Numbered from the stretch's first letter, positions 1 to 7,450 are shown. The stretch is DNA of 11,288 nt from JACCXJ01 sp052387115 (GCA_052387115.1 JBQTJM010000131.1:1-11288), one strand, 5' to 3'. The notes: generated by a model from the letters alone, not told the origin. Translations and numbers: made by a program.

Positions 1-2732
1 GACACGAAGGTCTTGATGGCCTCCCCGGCGGGTGAGCTGGGCCGATCGAGCGCCCCGATGATGCCCAAGATCGCCTCCTCCAATTGCTCGGGGGTGTGCC
101 GGTGTTGTTCAAGCCAGGACAGCGACGCATCGAAGTCGTCCAGGGTCTCCCCGAGCCTGGGGTCCCGGTACGAGTAGAACCGGAACGCCCCGGTGTCGCC
201 GTCATAGCCGGCCCCGGAGCCGTAGGCGCCGCCCTGTTCACGGATGACGCGGTGCAAGTAGCCGTTTTGCAGAAAGCGCCCCAAAACCGACAGCGGCGCG
301 GCGTCGGGATGCCCGACCGGGACCGCGGGGTAGGCGCGGGCGCAGAAGCTGGTCTCGGTGCTCGTGAGCCAGGCCTCGTGGACCCGCTGCCCCGTACCCG
401 GCGCGGTTGGGATCGACGATGGCGCTTTTTCCCCTGGAGCTTTGTTGTCTTGTCCCCCGAGGCTCGCGATGGCCGCCACGGCACCCGCGATGTCCTCGTG
501 ATAGCGAGCTTCGCTGACGACCAGGAGGCGCCGTGGGGCGCTCTGGACGCGGTCGTGCAAAGCTGCGAGCGACGCACCGAGCTCGGTCAGCCGGGCCTTA
601 TCACAGAGCCCCTGGTCCAAGGCCTTGAGTGCTTGAAGTGCCGGCAGGCCGTCCCAGCGCTGGGCCAGCGCCGCGGCGGGTCCGATGCCGGCGCTGGCGG
701 CCGCCATCGCCAGCGCGTGGCCGTGGTCGGTCACCGAGGACTCGCGGCCGGCGCGCATCTGGGCGACGAGGTCCCGCAATCGCTCCAGCTCGTCGAAGCG
801 CGCGCGCGAGAAGGTCTCGGCTAGGAGCTGTGCCAGGGCCGCTTGGTTGCGCGCCAGGCAGTTCGCGGACAGCCGGAACAGGGCTCCGGCGGAGTCGAGA
901 TCATCGACACTGGCCCGCACCGAGCACTGCGCGCCTACCCCGCCACTGACCGCCGCCTGCCGCGCCTGGGCCTCCCGGTAATCCCGCTCCCCGCAGCCGA
1001 CCTCGCAGAGGCAGCTCGCATAGAGGCGCAGGCGCTCCAGCTCGCGTGGCGCCAGCGCCGGGACCTCGACGCACAGATCGAGGTACACGATCCCGTTGGT
1101 ACCTCGGTCGAACCAGGTCACGGGGAGACCGGCTATATCGCTGTCGCGCGAGGTCGGGACGCGAATGTCGGACGGCACGTCGGCGATGCAAACGCGCGGG
1201 AGCACGTTGGCGTCCTCCGGGCTGCTCTGCCGCGCCGCGAGCGCGGCGCTCTCTGCCATGATGCGCTCGAGGTCGGACTCGCGCAGCGCCGCCCGGACGT
1301 GGGCCAGGCGCTCGCTGGTGGCTTGGGCCTGGCGGGCGTTCAGGCCGGTATCCGGCGTCATGACCACGCGTACCCGGTGGGGGTTGTCCAGGAGCCAGCG
1401 GCGCGCCAGGCCCGGCACGAAACCCGGGTCACGGGCGTCGGCCCGCAGGTCTTCGATGACCGCATCGAGGTCGAGGGCCGCGATCGGATCGCCACCGTGC
1501 ATGGCCATGGGGATGGCGCTGCTCAAGAGCTGCAGTCCGTAGGGGTAGCTGCCGCCCGAGATCTCGCGCTGCTCCACCTCCATCTGGTGGAGCACGGAGT
1601 CCACGAATTCCCGATCGATACCCTGTTCCACCACCTCCCAGATCACGCCCATACACAGGCCCTCGACCTCCTCTGCCCGCTCCGGGCTCGAGCCTTCCAG
1701 ACCACATACGAATACCGCCTCGCGGTGGGCGGTATCGAGGCCGCACAGCTCCGAAGGTGCAGCCCCGAGCGCGCTGGTCTCCAGCGCGTGACGGAGGGGG
1801 GCGGCGCTGTTGTTGAGGAGCACCCCGCACAGGAGGTGCATTTCGAGCACCGAGCGCAGTTCCTGGGTCCGGCCGAGCAGCCACCCCAGCACGATGTGGG
1901 TGCGGTCTTCCGTGTCCTCGAGATCCGAGAGGGCATAGGGCAGGGTGATCCCGCGCGGGGAGGTATAACGCTGTTCATCCCCGATCGCATCGTCCACCGG
2001 CCGGGCCTCGAACCGCCGGAGCGCCCACTCGTCGAACTTCTCCTGGTGCTCGCGCGGATCGAAGTCGCCGTAGGTGCCGAAGCAGGCGTTCGACGGATGG
2101 TAGTGCCGGCGGTGGAACTCGCGCAGCGCTTCGACCGTGAGCTTGGGGATCTCCTCGGGGTCGCCGCCGCTGTTATGGTGGTAGGTCGTGGTGGGATACA
2201 GCTCGGCGGCCAACGCGTGCCAGAGGCGCGCGCCGGGCGAGCTGAGCGAACCCCGCATCTCGTTATAGACCACGCCCTTGTAGACCAGCGCACTGTCGGG
2301 GTCGCCGGGCACCGCGAGGTCCAGGCGATGGCCCTCCTGCGCGAAGTCGAGCGCGCTCAAACCGGGGAAGAACACGGCGTCGAGATAGACCTGCAGCAGG
2401 TTGTCGAAGTCCTTGTGGTTCTGGCTCGCGAAGACATAGGCGGTCCAGTCGCTGCCGGTGAAGGCGTTCATAAAGGTATTGAGCGAGCGCCGGGTCATGA
2501 GAAAAAACGGGTCTCGCACCGGAAAGCGCTCGCTGCCGCAGAGCACGGTGTGCTCCAGGATGTGCGCGACACCGGTCGAGTCCTCTGGGACGGTCCGAAA
2601 CGCCAGCAGGAAGGCGTTGTTGTCGTCGTTGGCGGCCAGGTGCAGGTGCCGCGCCCCGGTTCCGGCATGTCTGTATTCCTGGGCCTCCAGGTTGAGCGAC
2701 GGGATGCGGTAGCTGCGTAGGTGTTCAAACAT
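1..2732 (-). CDS. M16C insulinase-family metallopeptidase (PreP-like), C-terminus cut by window edge
   Basis: Hand translation of the minus strand gives one unbroken frame of 910 codons to the window edge. The zinc site is the inverted motif HILEH at residues 57-61 (E60 catalytic), with the third ligand probably E158 in VVYNEMRG. The segments FAQEGHR (130-136) and HYHPSN are typical of the family. The C-terminal M16 domain shows the conserved GGAYGSG at 834-840, which in M16 enzymes helps bind substrate. Expected order is catalytic M16, inactive M16, M16C-associated linker region (roughly 470-720), then two more M16-fold domains. Presequence-protease relatives are about 970 residues, so about 60 are missing here. 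Such enzymes form a closing chamber that degrades short unfolded peptides. No signal peptide is visible, so a cytoplasmic place is likely. The ATG at 2732 overlaps the end of trxB by 8 bases, with GGAG and AAAGG just upstream as ribosome site, so the two are probably co-translated. The physiological substrate is unknown. Confidence 0.93.
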   Translation of the reverse strand, partial: MFEHLRSYRIPSLNLEAQEYRHAGTGARHLHLAANDDNNAFLLAFRTVPEDSTGVAHILEHTVLCGSERFPVRDPFFLMTRRSLNTFMNAFTGSDWTAYVFASQNHKDFDNLLQVYLDAVFFPGLSALDFAQEGHRLDLAVPGDPDSALVYKGVVYNEMRGSLSSPGARLWHALAAELYPTTTYHHNSGGDPEEIPKLTVEALREFHRRHYHPSNACFGTYGDFDPREHQEKFDEWALRRFEARPVDDAIGDEQRYTSPRGITLPYALSDLEDTEDRTHIVLGWLLGRTQELRSVLEMHLLCGVLLNNSAAPLRHALETSALGAAPSELCGLDTAHREAVFVCGLEGSSPERAEEVEGLCMGVIWEVVEQGIDREFVDSVLHQMEVEQREISGGSYPYGLQLLSSAIPMAMHGGDPIAALDLDAVIEDLRADARDPGFVPGLARRWLLDNPHRVRVVMTPDTGLNARQAQATSERLAHVRAALRESDLERIMAESAALAARQSSPEDANVLPRVCIADVPSDIRVPTSRDSDIAGLPVTWFDRGTNGIVYLDLCVEVPALAPRELERLRLYASCLCEVGCGERDYREAQARQAAVSGGVGAQCSVRASVDDLDSAGALFRLSANCLARNQAALAQLLAETFSRARFDELERLRDLVAQMRAGRESSVTDHGHALAMAAASAGIGPAAALAQRWDGLPALQALKALDQGLCDKARLTELGASLAALHDRVQSAPRRLLVVSEARYHEDIAGAVAAIASLGGQDNKAPGEKAPSSIPTAPGTGQRVHEAWLTSTETSFCARAYPAVPVGHPDAAPLSVLGRFLQNGYLHRVIREQGGAYGSGAGYDGDTGAFRFYSYRDPRLGETLDDFDASLSWLEQHRHTPEQLEEAILGIIGALDRPSSPAGEAIKTFV

Positions 2733-3753
2733 GCCTTTGCTCCGAATAACTTAGCTCCAGATAACGTTCGGCATCCAGGGCAGCCATGCAGCCCGAGCCG
2801 GCCGAGGTAACCGCCTGGCGATAGATGGGGTCGCTCACATCGCCGGCCGCGAAGGCGCCGGCGACGCTGGTCGCCGTCGCGAAACCGCCGGCCCCCAATT
2901 TGACCACGATGTAACCCCCTTGCATCTCGATCTGACCCTCGAACAGGGCGGTGTTGGGCTGGTGTCCGATGGCGATGAAGACACCACGGGCCTCGATGAC
3001 CCTGGTCTTCAGGACCTCGGCCTCTATGCCTGGGGCCGTGCCGCCGGCCGGTTTCACCCGCACCCCCGTGACCCCGTGCTCGTCTCCCAGGACCTCGTCC
3101 AGCACCTGGTTCCATTCGATGGTGACGTTTCCGGTCGCGGCCTTCTCGAGGAGGCGGTTCCCCAGGATCTTCTCCCCGCGGAAGCGGTCGCGGCGGTGAA
3201 CCACGGTCACATGCGAGGCGATGTGCGAGAGGTACAGGGCCTCCTCGATGGCGGTGTTCCCACCGCCGACCACCACGACCCGCTGGCCCTTATAAAAAAA
3301 CCCGTCGCAGGTTGCGCAGGCCGAGACCCCGCGACCGCGGTAGGCGGTCTCGGAGGGCAGCCCGAGGTACTTCGCCGAGGCCCCGGTGGCGATGATGAGG
3401 GCATCGCAAGTATAGCCGCCGGCGTCGCCCGTGAGCACGAAGGGATGGCGACCGAGGTCGGCCCGGGTGATGTGGTCGGAGACGATGTCCGTGCCGAAGC
3501 GCTCGGCATGGCGCCGCATGCGCTCCATGAGCTCGGGGCCCTGTAGACCCTCCACATCCCCCGGCCAGTTGTCGACATCGGTCGTGATGGCGAGCTGCCC
3601 GCCTGGTTCGCTCCCTGTCACCAGCACGGGGTCCAGCGCCGCGCGCGCGGCATAAACGGCCGCCGTGTAGCCGGCGGGGCCGGAGCCGAGTATGAGCAAC
3701 CGGCAATGTCTTTGAGGTGGCAGGGCTGGCAAGGACGAACCTCGTCTCGACAC
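2725..3753 (-). CDS. trxB: Thioredoxin-disulfide reductase
   Basis: This flavoprotein passes electrons from NADPH through FAD and a redox cysteine pair to thioredoxin in the cytoplasm. Numbering from the GTG at 3753, the FAD motif GSGPAG lies at 23-28, the active-site CATC at 146-149, the NADPH motif GGGNTA at 163-168, followed by HRRD. The C-terminal FAD part reads GDVSDPIYRQAVTSAG. Residue by residue it follows E. coli TrxB closely over the whole length. The 342-residue reading starts at GTG with no good ribosome site and is longer than usual at the N-terminus. A TTG at 3732 (residue 8) has GAGG seven bases upstream and gives 335 residues, close to the family length of about 320, so it is a serious alternative start. 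The stop overlaps the start of the downstream M16C peptidase gene, suggesting one transcript. No convincing promoter was seen in the 100 bases upstream. Confidence 0.97.
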   Translation of the reverse strand: MSRRGSSLPALPPQRHCRLLILGSGPAGYTAAVYAARAALDPVLVTGSEPGGQLAITTDVDNWPGDVEGLQGPELMERMRRHAERFGTDIVSDHITRADLGRHPFVLTGDAGGYTCDALIIATGASAKYLGLPSETAYRGRGVSACATCDGFFYKGQRVVVVGGGNTAIEEALYLSHIASHVTVVHRRDRFRGEKILGNRLLEKAATGNVTIEWNQVLDEVLGDEHGVTGVRVKPAGGTAPGIEAEVLKTRVIEARGVFIAIGHQPNTALFEGQIEMQGGYIVVKLGAGGFATATSVAGAFAAGDVSDPIYRQAVTSAGSGCMAALDAERYLELSYSEQRHV

Positions 3754-3852
3754 GAGACTCTGGTAAGGGCCCCGGCGGGCGGGTAGATCGCAACGGATAA
3801 AGACGAATCTTGCCCTAGCCGGATGCCGCGATCAACGCCGGGCATCGCGGGC

Positions 3853-4001
3853 GGCCAACCATCGAGGCGATCGCAAGGCGATCCGCACGTGACCCTGGCT
3901 TCTGGCAGCGCTCCTCTGGAACACCGGGAGGACGGCATACTGACCGCGTTCGTCCAGCGCCACTCGGCTGCCACGCTGGCCAGCGAGTGGGTGCTGCCTT
4001 C
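3853..4001 (-). pseudogene. Decayed fragment of the periplasmic membrane-anchored protein encoded at 4890-5537
   Basis: The stretch aligns base by base with 4981-5130. Identical blocks are the 13 bases at 3929-3941 (matching 5062-5074) and the 10 bases at 3948-3957 (matching 5081-5090), both at an offset of 1133. On the minus strand it reads VALDERGQYAVL then SQGHVRIALR, matching VGLDEPGEYAVL then RGQVRIPLR in the intact gene. Near 3963 one base is missing relative to the intact copy, which breaks the frame. The upstream frame has no start codon, and after the match the reading ends in ARDARR and a stop, without the transmembrane tail. It is therefore a remnant of an old duplicate or of a decayed paralogue. 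It lies 100 bases upstream of trxB. Confidence 0.7.
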
Positions 4002-4080
4002 TTGTTAGTCCCGCTCCCTACACCTCGACCGACACAGCGAGAGTCCTCCCCCCAACACCGGGTTGCATTCAGGCCCCATG

Positions 4081-4155
4081 TTGTTTTACGCTATGTATCG
4101 GCTATCCAGGTTAACCCTTTGAAATCATAATAAAATCAGTGATCGATCGGGTTCC
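4081..4155 (+). promoter_or_regulatory. AT-rich leader of the pyrE-like gene, possible promoter
   Basis: The 60 bases 4081-4140 hold only 20 G or C, in sharp contrast to the surroundings. A weak sigma-70-like pair is TTGTTT (4081-4086) and TATCCA (4103-4108) with a 16-base spacer. CATAAT (4126-4131) and TAAAAT (4131-4136) are further possible -10 boxes but lack good -35 partners. The palindromes GGTTAACC (4109-4116) and GATCGATC (4141-4148) lie in the same stretch. The location in front of an isolated gene suggests its own promoter, but no single pair is convincing. Confidence 0.35.
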
Positions 4156-4215
4156 ATGCCCCCGAAACGAACCTCGTCCAGTAGGCTTCCTTCGGTCCTC
4201 ACGACCTGCTCTGCA

Positions 4216-4812
4216 ATGCAAACCGATCGCGAACGGCTCCGACAGCTGATCGAGCAAAAGTGCCTGATCGTAAGCTCCGATTTCACTCTGAGCACGGGCG
4301 TACAGTCTTCTTTCTACTTCGATTGCAAGGTCGCTACGTTGAACGGCGAATGCGCGAGTCTCATCGCACAAGAGGTCTTACGGGAAATCGAAAAGTTGCC
4401 AACCAGACCCGCGGCGATTGGGGGGCTCACGATCGGAGCGGACTTCATTGTCGCTGCGGTCGTCATGAAGGCCTACGAGACCGGTCAGCCAACGCAACAT
4501 GGTTCCATTGTCCGCAAGGAGCCTAAGAAGCACGGTACGAGAAATAGGATCGAGAACCAACTGCCTCGTGGAACCAAGATTGTCGTCGTCGACGACGTGA
4601 TCACCTCGGGACGGTCAACGTTTCAGGCTTGTCACGAGTTCGAACAGGCGGGCTATGAAATTGTCGGAATTATCGGCCTGGTAGACCGCGAAGCAGGCGG
4701 GACAGAGGAGTTGGAGAAAAGATACCGCCACGTGCATACCTTGTTCTCAACGAGCGACTTCCCTTCCCTGACAACGACGGTAATGTCGACCAAACTCGCT
4801 CCACAGCGGTAG
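4216..4812 (+). CDS. pyrE: Orotate phosphoribosyltransferase
   Basis: The enzyme joins orotate to PRPP to make orotidine monophosphate in pyrimidine synthesis, in the cytoplasm. With the start at 4216 it has 198 residues. The PRPP-binding motif IVVVDDVITSGRST lies at 122-135, the flexible catalytic loop VRKEPKKHGTRNRIEN at 99-114, and the N-terminal orotate-side segment DFTLSTGVQSSFYFD at 22-36. An in-frame ATG at 4156 would add 20 residues rich in Ser, Thr and Pro that look unlike the family, so 4216 is preferred. Neither start has a clear Shine-Dalgarno sequence. GC content is low for this window: line 4261-4320 has 31 G or C in 60, against 43 in 60 at 5221-5280. No pyrimidine or other nucleotide gene is nearby. 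The gene is probably a transferred or displaced copy. Whether it is the only pyrE of the genome cannot be seen. Another phosphoribosyltransferase role is less likely given the orotate-type loop. Confidence 0.87.
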   Translation: MQTDRERLRQLIEQKCLIVSSDFTLSTGVQSSFYFDCKVATLNGECASLIAQEVLREIEKLPTRPAAIGGLTIGADFIVAAVVMKAYETGQPTQHGSIVRKEPKKHGTRNRIENQLPRGTKIVVVDDVITSGRSTFQACHEFEQAGYEIVGIIGLVDREAGGTEELEKRYRHVHTLFSTSDFPSLTTTVMSTKLAPQR

Positions 4813-4889
4813 TAGGAGCTTGCCGCAGGATCCTCGTATCGTTCCTTGGGTAATTGTGATTCGGTGAGAGAGCCCTGCGAACGCGCTAG

Positions 4890-5537
4890 TCAGATCTCGC
4901 TCTTTCCAAAACGGCGGTAGAGCAGCCAGGCCGCAACCAACGCCGCGAGGAGCACGCCGATCAGCGGGCCGATGATCGTGGGCAACCCTCCCGATTGCGC
5001 GACCCGCAAGGGGATCCTGACCTGGCCCCGGCCGTGGCCGGCTCCCTTATCGAAGGCCACCAGGACGGCATACTCTCCGGGTTCGTCCAGCCCCACGTCG
5101 GCCTCCACGACCCCGGTGGGATAGACCTTCGAAGGGACATCCAGGAGGGGACTTTTGGGGACCGATGCCTGTGGGTCATCGTCCCCCTCTCGCACGACAC
5201 GCACGGCGACGGGCCGGGTCCTGGCCTCGGGGTTCAGGAGGTCCAAGGTCAAGTGCGTCGGGCCGGTGGCGGGGAGGTCCTGGCAGAACGGCGCGGGCGG
5301 CTCGGCCTCACCGGGCATCCCGTCCTCCGGGGAGACCCGCGCGTAGGCGGAAAAGTGCACGTCATAGCCGTCGTTGGAGACGACGCAGGTGGTGGGCCCC
5401 CAGTCCCGCTGCTGCTGCGGTTGGTCGTCGGGCTCGATCCCGACGCCGTACCCGATCCCGGGCTGGGCCAGCAGACCCAAGACCAGGCCCACGCATCGTG
5501 CGGCTTGGTGCATGGGCCTCGTGCGCCGATTCGACAT
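4890..5537 (-). CDS. Uncharacterised secreted protein with C-terminal membrane anchor
   Basis: I do not recognise a named family. From the ATG at 5537 it has 215 residues. A basic start (MSNRRTRPMHQAARC) followed by a hydrophobic stretch GLVLGLLAQPG looks like a signal peptide. The middle is a beta-rich soluble domain with two cysteines (TTCVVSNDG and PAPFCQDLP) that could pair in the periplasm. The segment DVGLDEPGEYAVLVAFDKG resembles the closing strands of immunoglobulin-like or FixH-like domains. The end is one membrane helix, IIGPLIGVLLAALVAAWLLY, then RRFGKSEI in the cytoplasm, so it should be a type I inner-membrane protein facing the periplasm. ATG 5537 has GAGGG eight bases upstream. 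An earlier ATG at 5618 has GGAG six bases upstream but adds 27 residues before the signal peptide. A broken homologous fragment lies at 3853-4001. Function unknown. Confidence 0.8.
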   Translation of the reverse strand: MSNRRTRPMHQAARCVGLVLGLLAQPGIGYGVGIEPDDQPQQQRDWGPTTCVVSNDGYDVHFSAYARVSPEDGMPGEAEPPAPFCQDLPATGPTHLTLDLLNPEARTRPVAVRVVREGDDDPQASVPKSPLLDVPSKVYPTGVVEADVGLDEPGEYAVLVAFDKGAGHGRGQVRIPLRVAQSGGLPTIIGPLIGVLLAALVAAWLLYRRFGKSEI

Positions 5538-5770
5538 CTCGCTTGCCCTCGGGTAACTGCTCGCCCACCGCGGGCTCGGTGGCCTACCGAGTCGGCCGGT
5601 CACGGCCAGGATTGCCATACGGATCTCCAGGACGATTGGGGTGTCAAGGACTCACCTCGGCCGGGTTCGGGTCGCCCTTGTGAAACGGGGATGGTGCACC
5701 ACCCCCGCCCGCGGATCAAGGGGAAGGGCGGCGGGACCTCGTGGCGCCGATCGACTCTCGCCAGCCCGCA
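5538..5770. other. Intergenic stretch between the membrane-protein gene and the porin
   Basis: This stretch upstream of the minus-strand membrane-protein gene holds a perfect TTGACA on the minus strand (5647-5642), but no recognisable -10 box follows at 16-18 bases, so a promoter is only possible. A G/C-rich patch at 5697-5735 has a weak inverted pair (CCGCCC with GGGCGG). No further gene was seen. Confidence 0.4.
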
Positions 5771-5801
5771 TTTCTCACCACGGCCCGCCGTGGGTGAGAA
5801 A
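5771..5801. terminator. Strong hairpin just after the porin stop codon
   Basis: The arms TTTCTCACC (5771-5779) and GGTGAGAAA (5793-5801) pair perfectly over 9 bases. ACGG and CCGT extend the stem by 4 pairs after one bulged base, closing on the loop CCCG. It lies 6 bases past the minus-strand stop codon of the porin. There is no T-run on either side, so it is not a textbook intrinsic terminator. It could be a 3' end stabiliser or part of a factor-dependent terminator. Confidence 0.55.
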
Positions 5802-5807
5802 CGTGCG

Positions 5808-7322
5808 CTAGTACGCCACTTGCGCGCGTACCTGAAAGACATCCAGGTCCTCCTCGTCGTGCGGGCCGCCGTCGATCTCCAGCACGTGGATGTAGTTGGC
5901 CATGAAGCGGATGTAGGGGTTCGGATACCAGTTGAGGCCGGCGGTGATGTCGCGCTCCCGCCCGCCCGAGACGCCGTCGTCGTTCAGGTCGATCTCGCTG
6001 TAGCGCGCACCGAGCTCCCATGCACCCAACCCGCCGGTGGTCAGCGAAAACGGCTTCTGGGGGACGAGGATGTCGAAGATCCCCTTATCGGCCTTGTAGT
6101 TACGCGACTCGCCGGTCAAAAACCAGCTCACATAACCGTAGTAGCCGTCGAACACCAGGCTGTCGCCGACGCTGCGGTCGACATCCGTGCGAATGTACTC
6201 GCCCTGGAACGAGAACGGGCCGTAGACGCCGGCGAGCTCGGCGCCCACGAGCGAGAAGTACTGGACATCGCCCGGGATATTGCCCGTGTCCACGAGCCGG
6301 CCGCCGGTGATGGGATCGTTGATGGGGTTGGATTCGGGCTTGGAGCGGAAGCGGACGGTCTCGGCGCATGAGTTGTCCGCGGCGCACGGCTCGGTCGGAT
6401 CGGCCGCCGCGTTCTGCGGCGGCTCGCGCCAGGCCCCGGAGGCCCCGAGGTGCAGGACCCGGTCGCCCTGGAAGAACGGCGCGTAGGTGATGCGCGCGGC
6501 CACGCTCTTGCCCTCGTCGTCGTCGTTCTCGGAGGTCACGGTATCGCCGAAGGCGCCGAGCGAGGTAGTCCAGTTATCGCCGTTGGCCGCGACCATGCCG
6601 CCGAGCGCGCGTAGGTTCAAGAAGGCGAACGGCAGACCGCGCTCCATGAAGGTGATGTACTTGGCGCTGGAGACGGCCTCCAGGCTGAACGGGACCTTGA
6701 AGCTCCCGGCCGTGAAGCTGAAGGGCTTGAAGCCGGTATAGCGCAGGTAGGCGTCGGTTATCGTGACCTCGTTGGTCGAGCCGCCTAGGGTGGTCCCGGC
6801 GAAATCGGCCTCGACCTTGTAGTCCCAGTCCTGATATACGGTGCCGTAGACCGCTAGCCGCGTCCGGCGCAACTGCGTAGCGTCGGAGAAGTCCGTGGGG
6901 TTGTCCGAGTAGAAGGCCGAGTCGAGTTGGGCGTACGCCCCGATCTGGGCCTGGAAGGCACCGTCCTGGGACTTGAGCTTGATGCCGTCCTTCAGGCTCG
7001 CCCGGGCCTCGTGCTCTGTGCGCTTCTGCTGCGCGGTCTTGACCTGCAGGGCGGCGAACTGGGCCTGCGAGATGAGGCCGTTCTCCAGGAGCACGTCGAG
7101 CAACCCCTGGTCGTCGGCCGGCGCCGGTTTGGCGCCGATTGAATCCACGGGTGTGGCGGGGCTCTTCTTGGTATCGGTGAGGGCCTCACGCTGGGCCTCG
7201 GTAATGACCCTGTTCTTGAGCAGAACATCGAGGAGTGCCTCGTCGGCGGCGGGCAGTGGACCCGCGAGGAGCGTCCCCAGGGTGGCCAGGATGGCCGTCA
7301 GGAACTTAGTGTTGTGGTTCAT
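5808..7322 (-). CDS. Phosphate-selective-type outer-membrane porin (OprO/OprP family)
   Basis: The protein should form a 16-strand outer-membrane beta barrel for anions. From the ATG at 7322 it has 504 residues, with GGGGGA five bases upstream as ribosome site. Residues 1-26 are a signal peptide ending LPAA before DEAL. Two copies of a short helical repeat follow: LLDVLLKNRVITEAQ (30-44) and LLDVLLENGLISQAQ (74-88). A Lys/Glu-rich helix then leads into the barrel, whose first strands read FQAQIGAYAQLDSAFYSD and LRRTRLAVYGTVYQDWDYKVEADFAG, typical of this family. A loop region contains a cysteine pair (EPCAADNSCAE) that may be disulfide-bonded. The last residues VRAQVAY end in an aromatic residue, as needed for barrel assembly. 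A further in-frame ATG at 7361 would only lengthen the signal peptide. It diverges from tupBCA, so the transported anion may be tungstate or molybdate rather than phosphate, but sequence alone does not show this. Confidence 0.9.
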   Translation of the reverse strand: MNHNTKFLTAILATLGTLLAGPLPAADEALLDVLLKNRVITEAQREALTDTKKSPATPVDSIGAKPAPADDQGLLDVLLENGLISQAQFAALQVKTAQQKRTEHEARASLKDGIKLKSQDGAFQAQIGAYAQLDSAFYSDNPTDFSDATQLRRTRLAVYGTVYQDWDYKVEADFAGTTLGGSTNEVTITDAYLRYTGFKPFSFTAGSFKVPFSLEAVSSAKYITFMERGLPFAFLNLRALGGMVAANGDNWTTSLGAFGDTVTSENDDDEGKSVAARITYAPFFQGDRVLHLGASGAWREPPQNAAADPTEPCAADNSCAETVRFRSKPESNPINDPITGGRLVDTGNIPGDVQYFSLVGAELAGVYGPFSFQGEYIRTDVDRSVGDSLVFDGYYGYVSWFLTGESRNYKADKGIFDILVPQKPFSLTTGGLGAWELGARYSEIDLNDDGVSGGRERDITAGLNWYPNPYIRFMANYIHVLEIDGGPHDEEDLDVFQVRAQVAY

Positions 7323-7397
7323 CGGAATCCCCCAGTTATTATGCATGCTCGTGTCGTACACCTGGCTTTTCCCCAGTCGGCAAAGACTTTATACTTG

Positions 7398-7408
7398 TAG
7401 CACTGCTA
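7398..7408. promoter_or_regulatory. Short palindrome TAGCA-C-TGCTA next to the tupB -10 box
   Basis: Perfect 5-1-5 inverted repeat starting three bases after the TATACT box, with a looser extension (TTG before, CAA after). Its place over the expected transcription start fits an operator, but the short length means it could be chance. Confidence 0.3.
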
Positions 7409-7413
7409 GACAA

Positions 7414-7433
7414 ATATGCACCATGAAGCATAT
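7414..7433. promoter_or_regulatory. Inverted repeat ATATGC-N8-GCATAT upstream of tupB, candidate operator
   Basis: Perfect 6-base arms separated by 8 bases, 17 bases before the tupB start and just upstream of its ribosome site. Arm length and spacing fit a dimeric regulator. Oxyanion regulators such as ModE bind AT-rich inverted repeats of similar layout, but this is not the ModE consensus. The regulator is unknown. Confidence 0.4.
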
Positions 7434-7450
7434 GAGGGACGGGGACGGGC

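Larger units (their letters stand above)
7323..7450. promoter_or_regulatory. Divergent promoter region between the porin and tupB
   Basis: These 128 bases must serve both the minus-strand porin and plus-strand tupB. For tupB the best pair is TTTTCC (7367-7372) and TATACT (7390-7395) with a 17-base spacer, of which only the -10 is good. For the porin, TATAAA (minus strand 7393-7388) and CATAAT (minus strand 7343-7338) are possible -10 boxes. The region is distinctly richer in A and T than the genes around it. An 11-codon reading frame from ATG 7423 (MKHMRDGDGHE) overlaps the tupB start out of frame, but has no ribosome site. Confidence 0.5.

Noticed and set aside
843..2720. Plus-strand open frame of 625 codons
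   Set aside because: It lies exactly opposite the M16C peptidase, which carries a complete zinc motif; its own translation is low-complexity Ala/Arg/Gly/Val with no recognisable domain. It is a GC-driven antisense shadow.
3823..4008. Plus-strand small open frame of 61 codons before pyrE
   Set aside because: Its sequence is the reverse of the decayed gene fragment, which explains the similarity to the antisense frame at 4995.
5619..5647. TTGACA on the minus strand upstream of the membrane-protein gene
   Set aside because: No -10 box follows at 16-18 bases, and the implied start of transcription would fall after the ATG at 5618; kept only as a note in the intergenic entry.
4995..6371. Plus-strand open frame of 458 codons
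   Set aside because: It runs opposite two convincing minus-strand genes (membrane protein and porin) and through the hairpin between them, with no family features.
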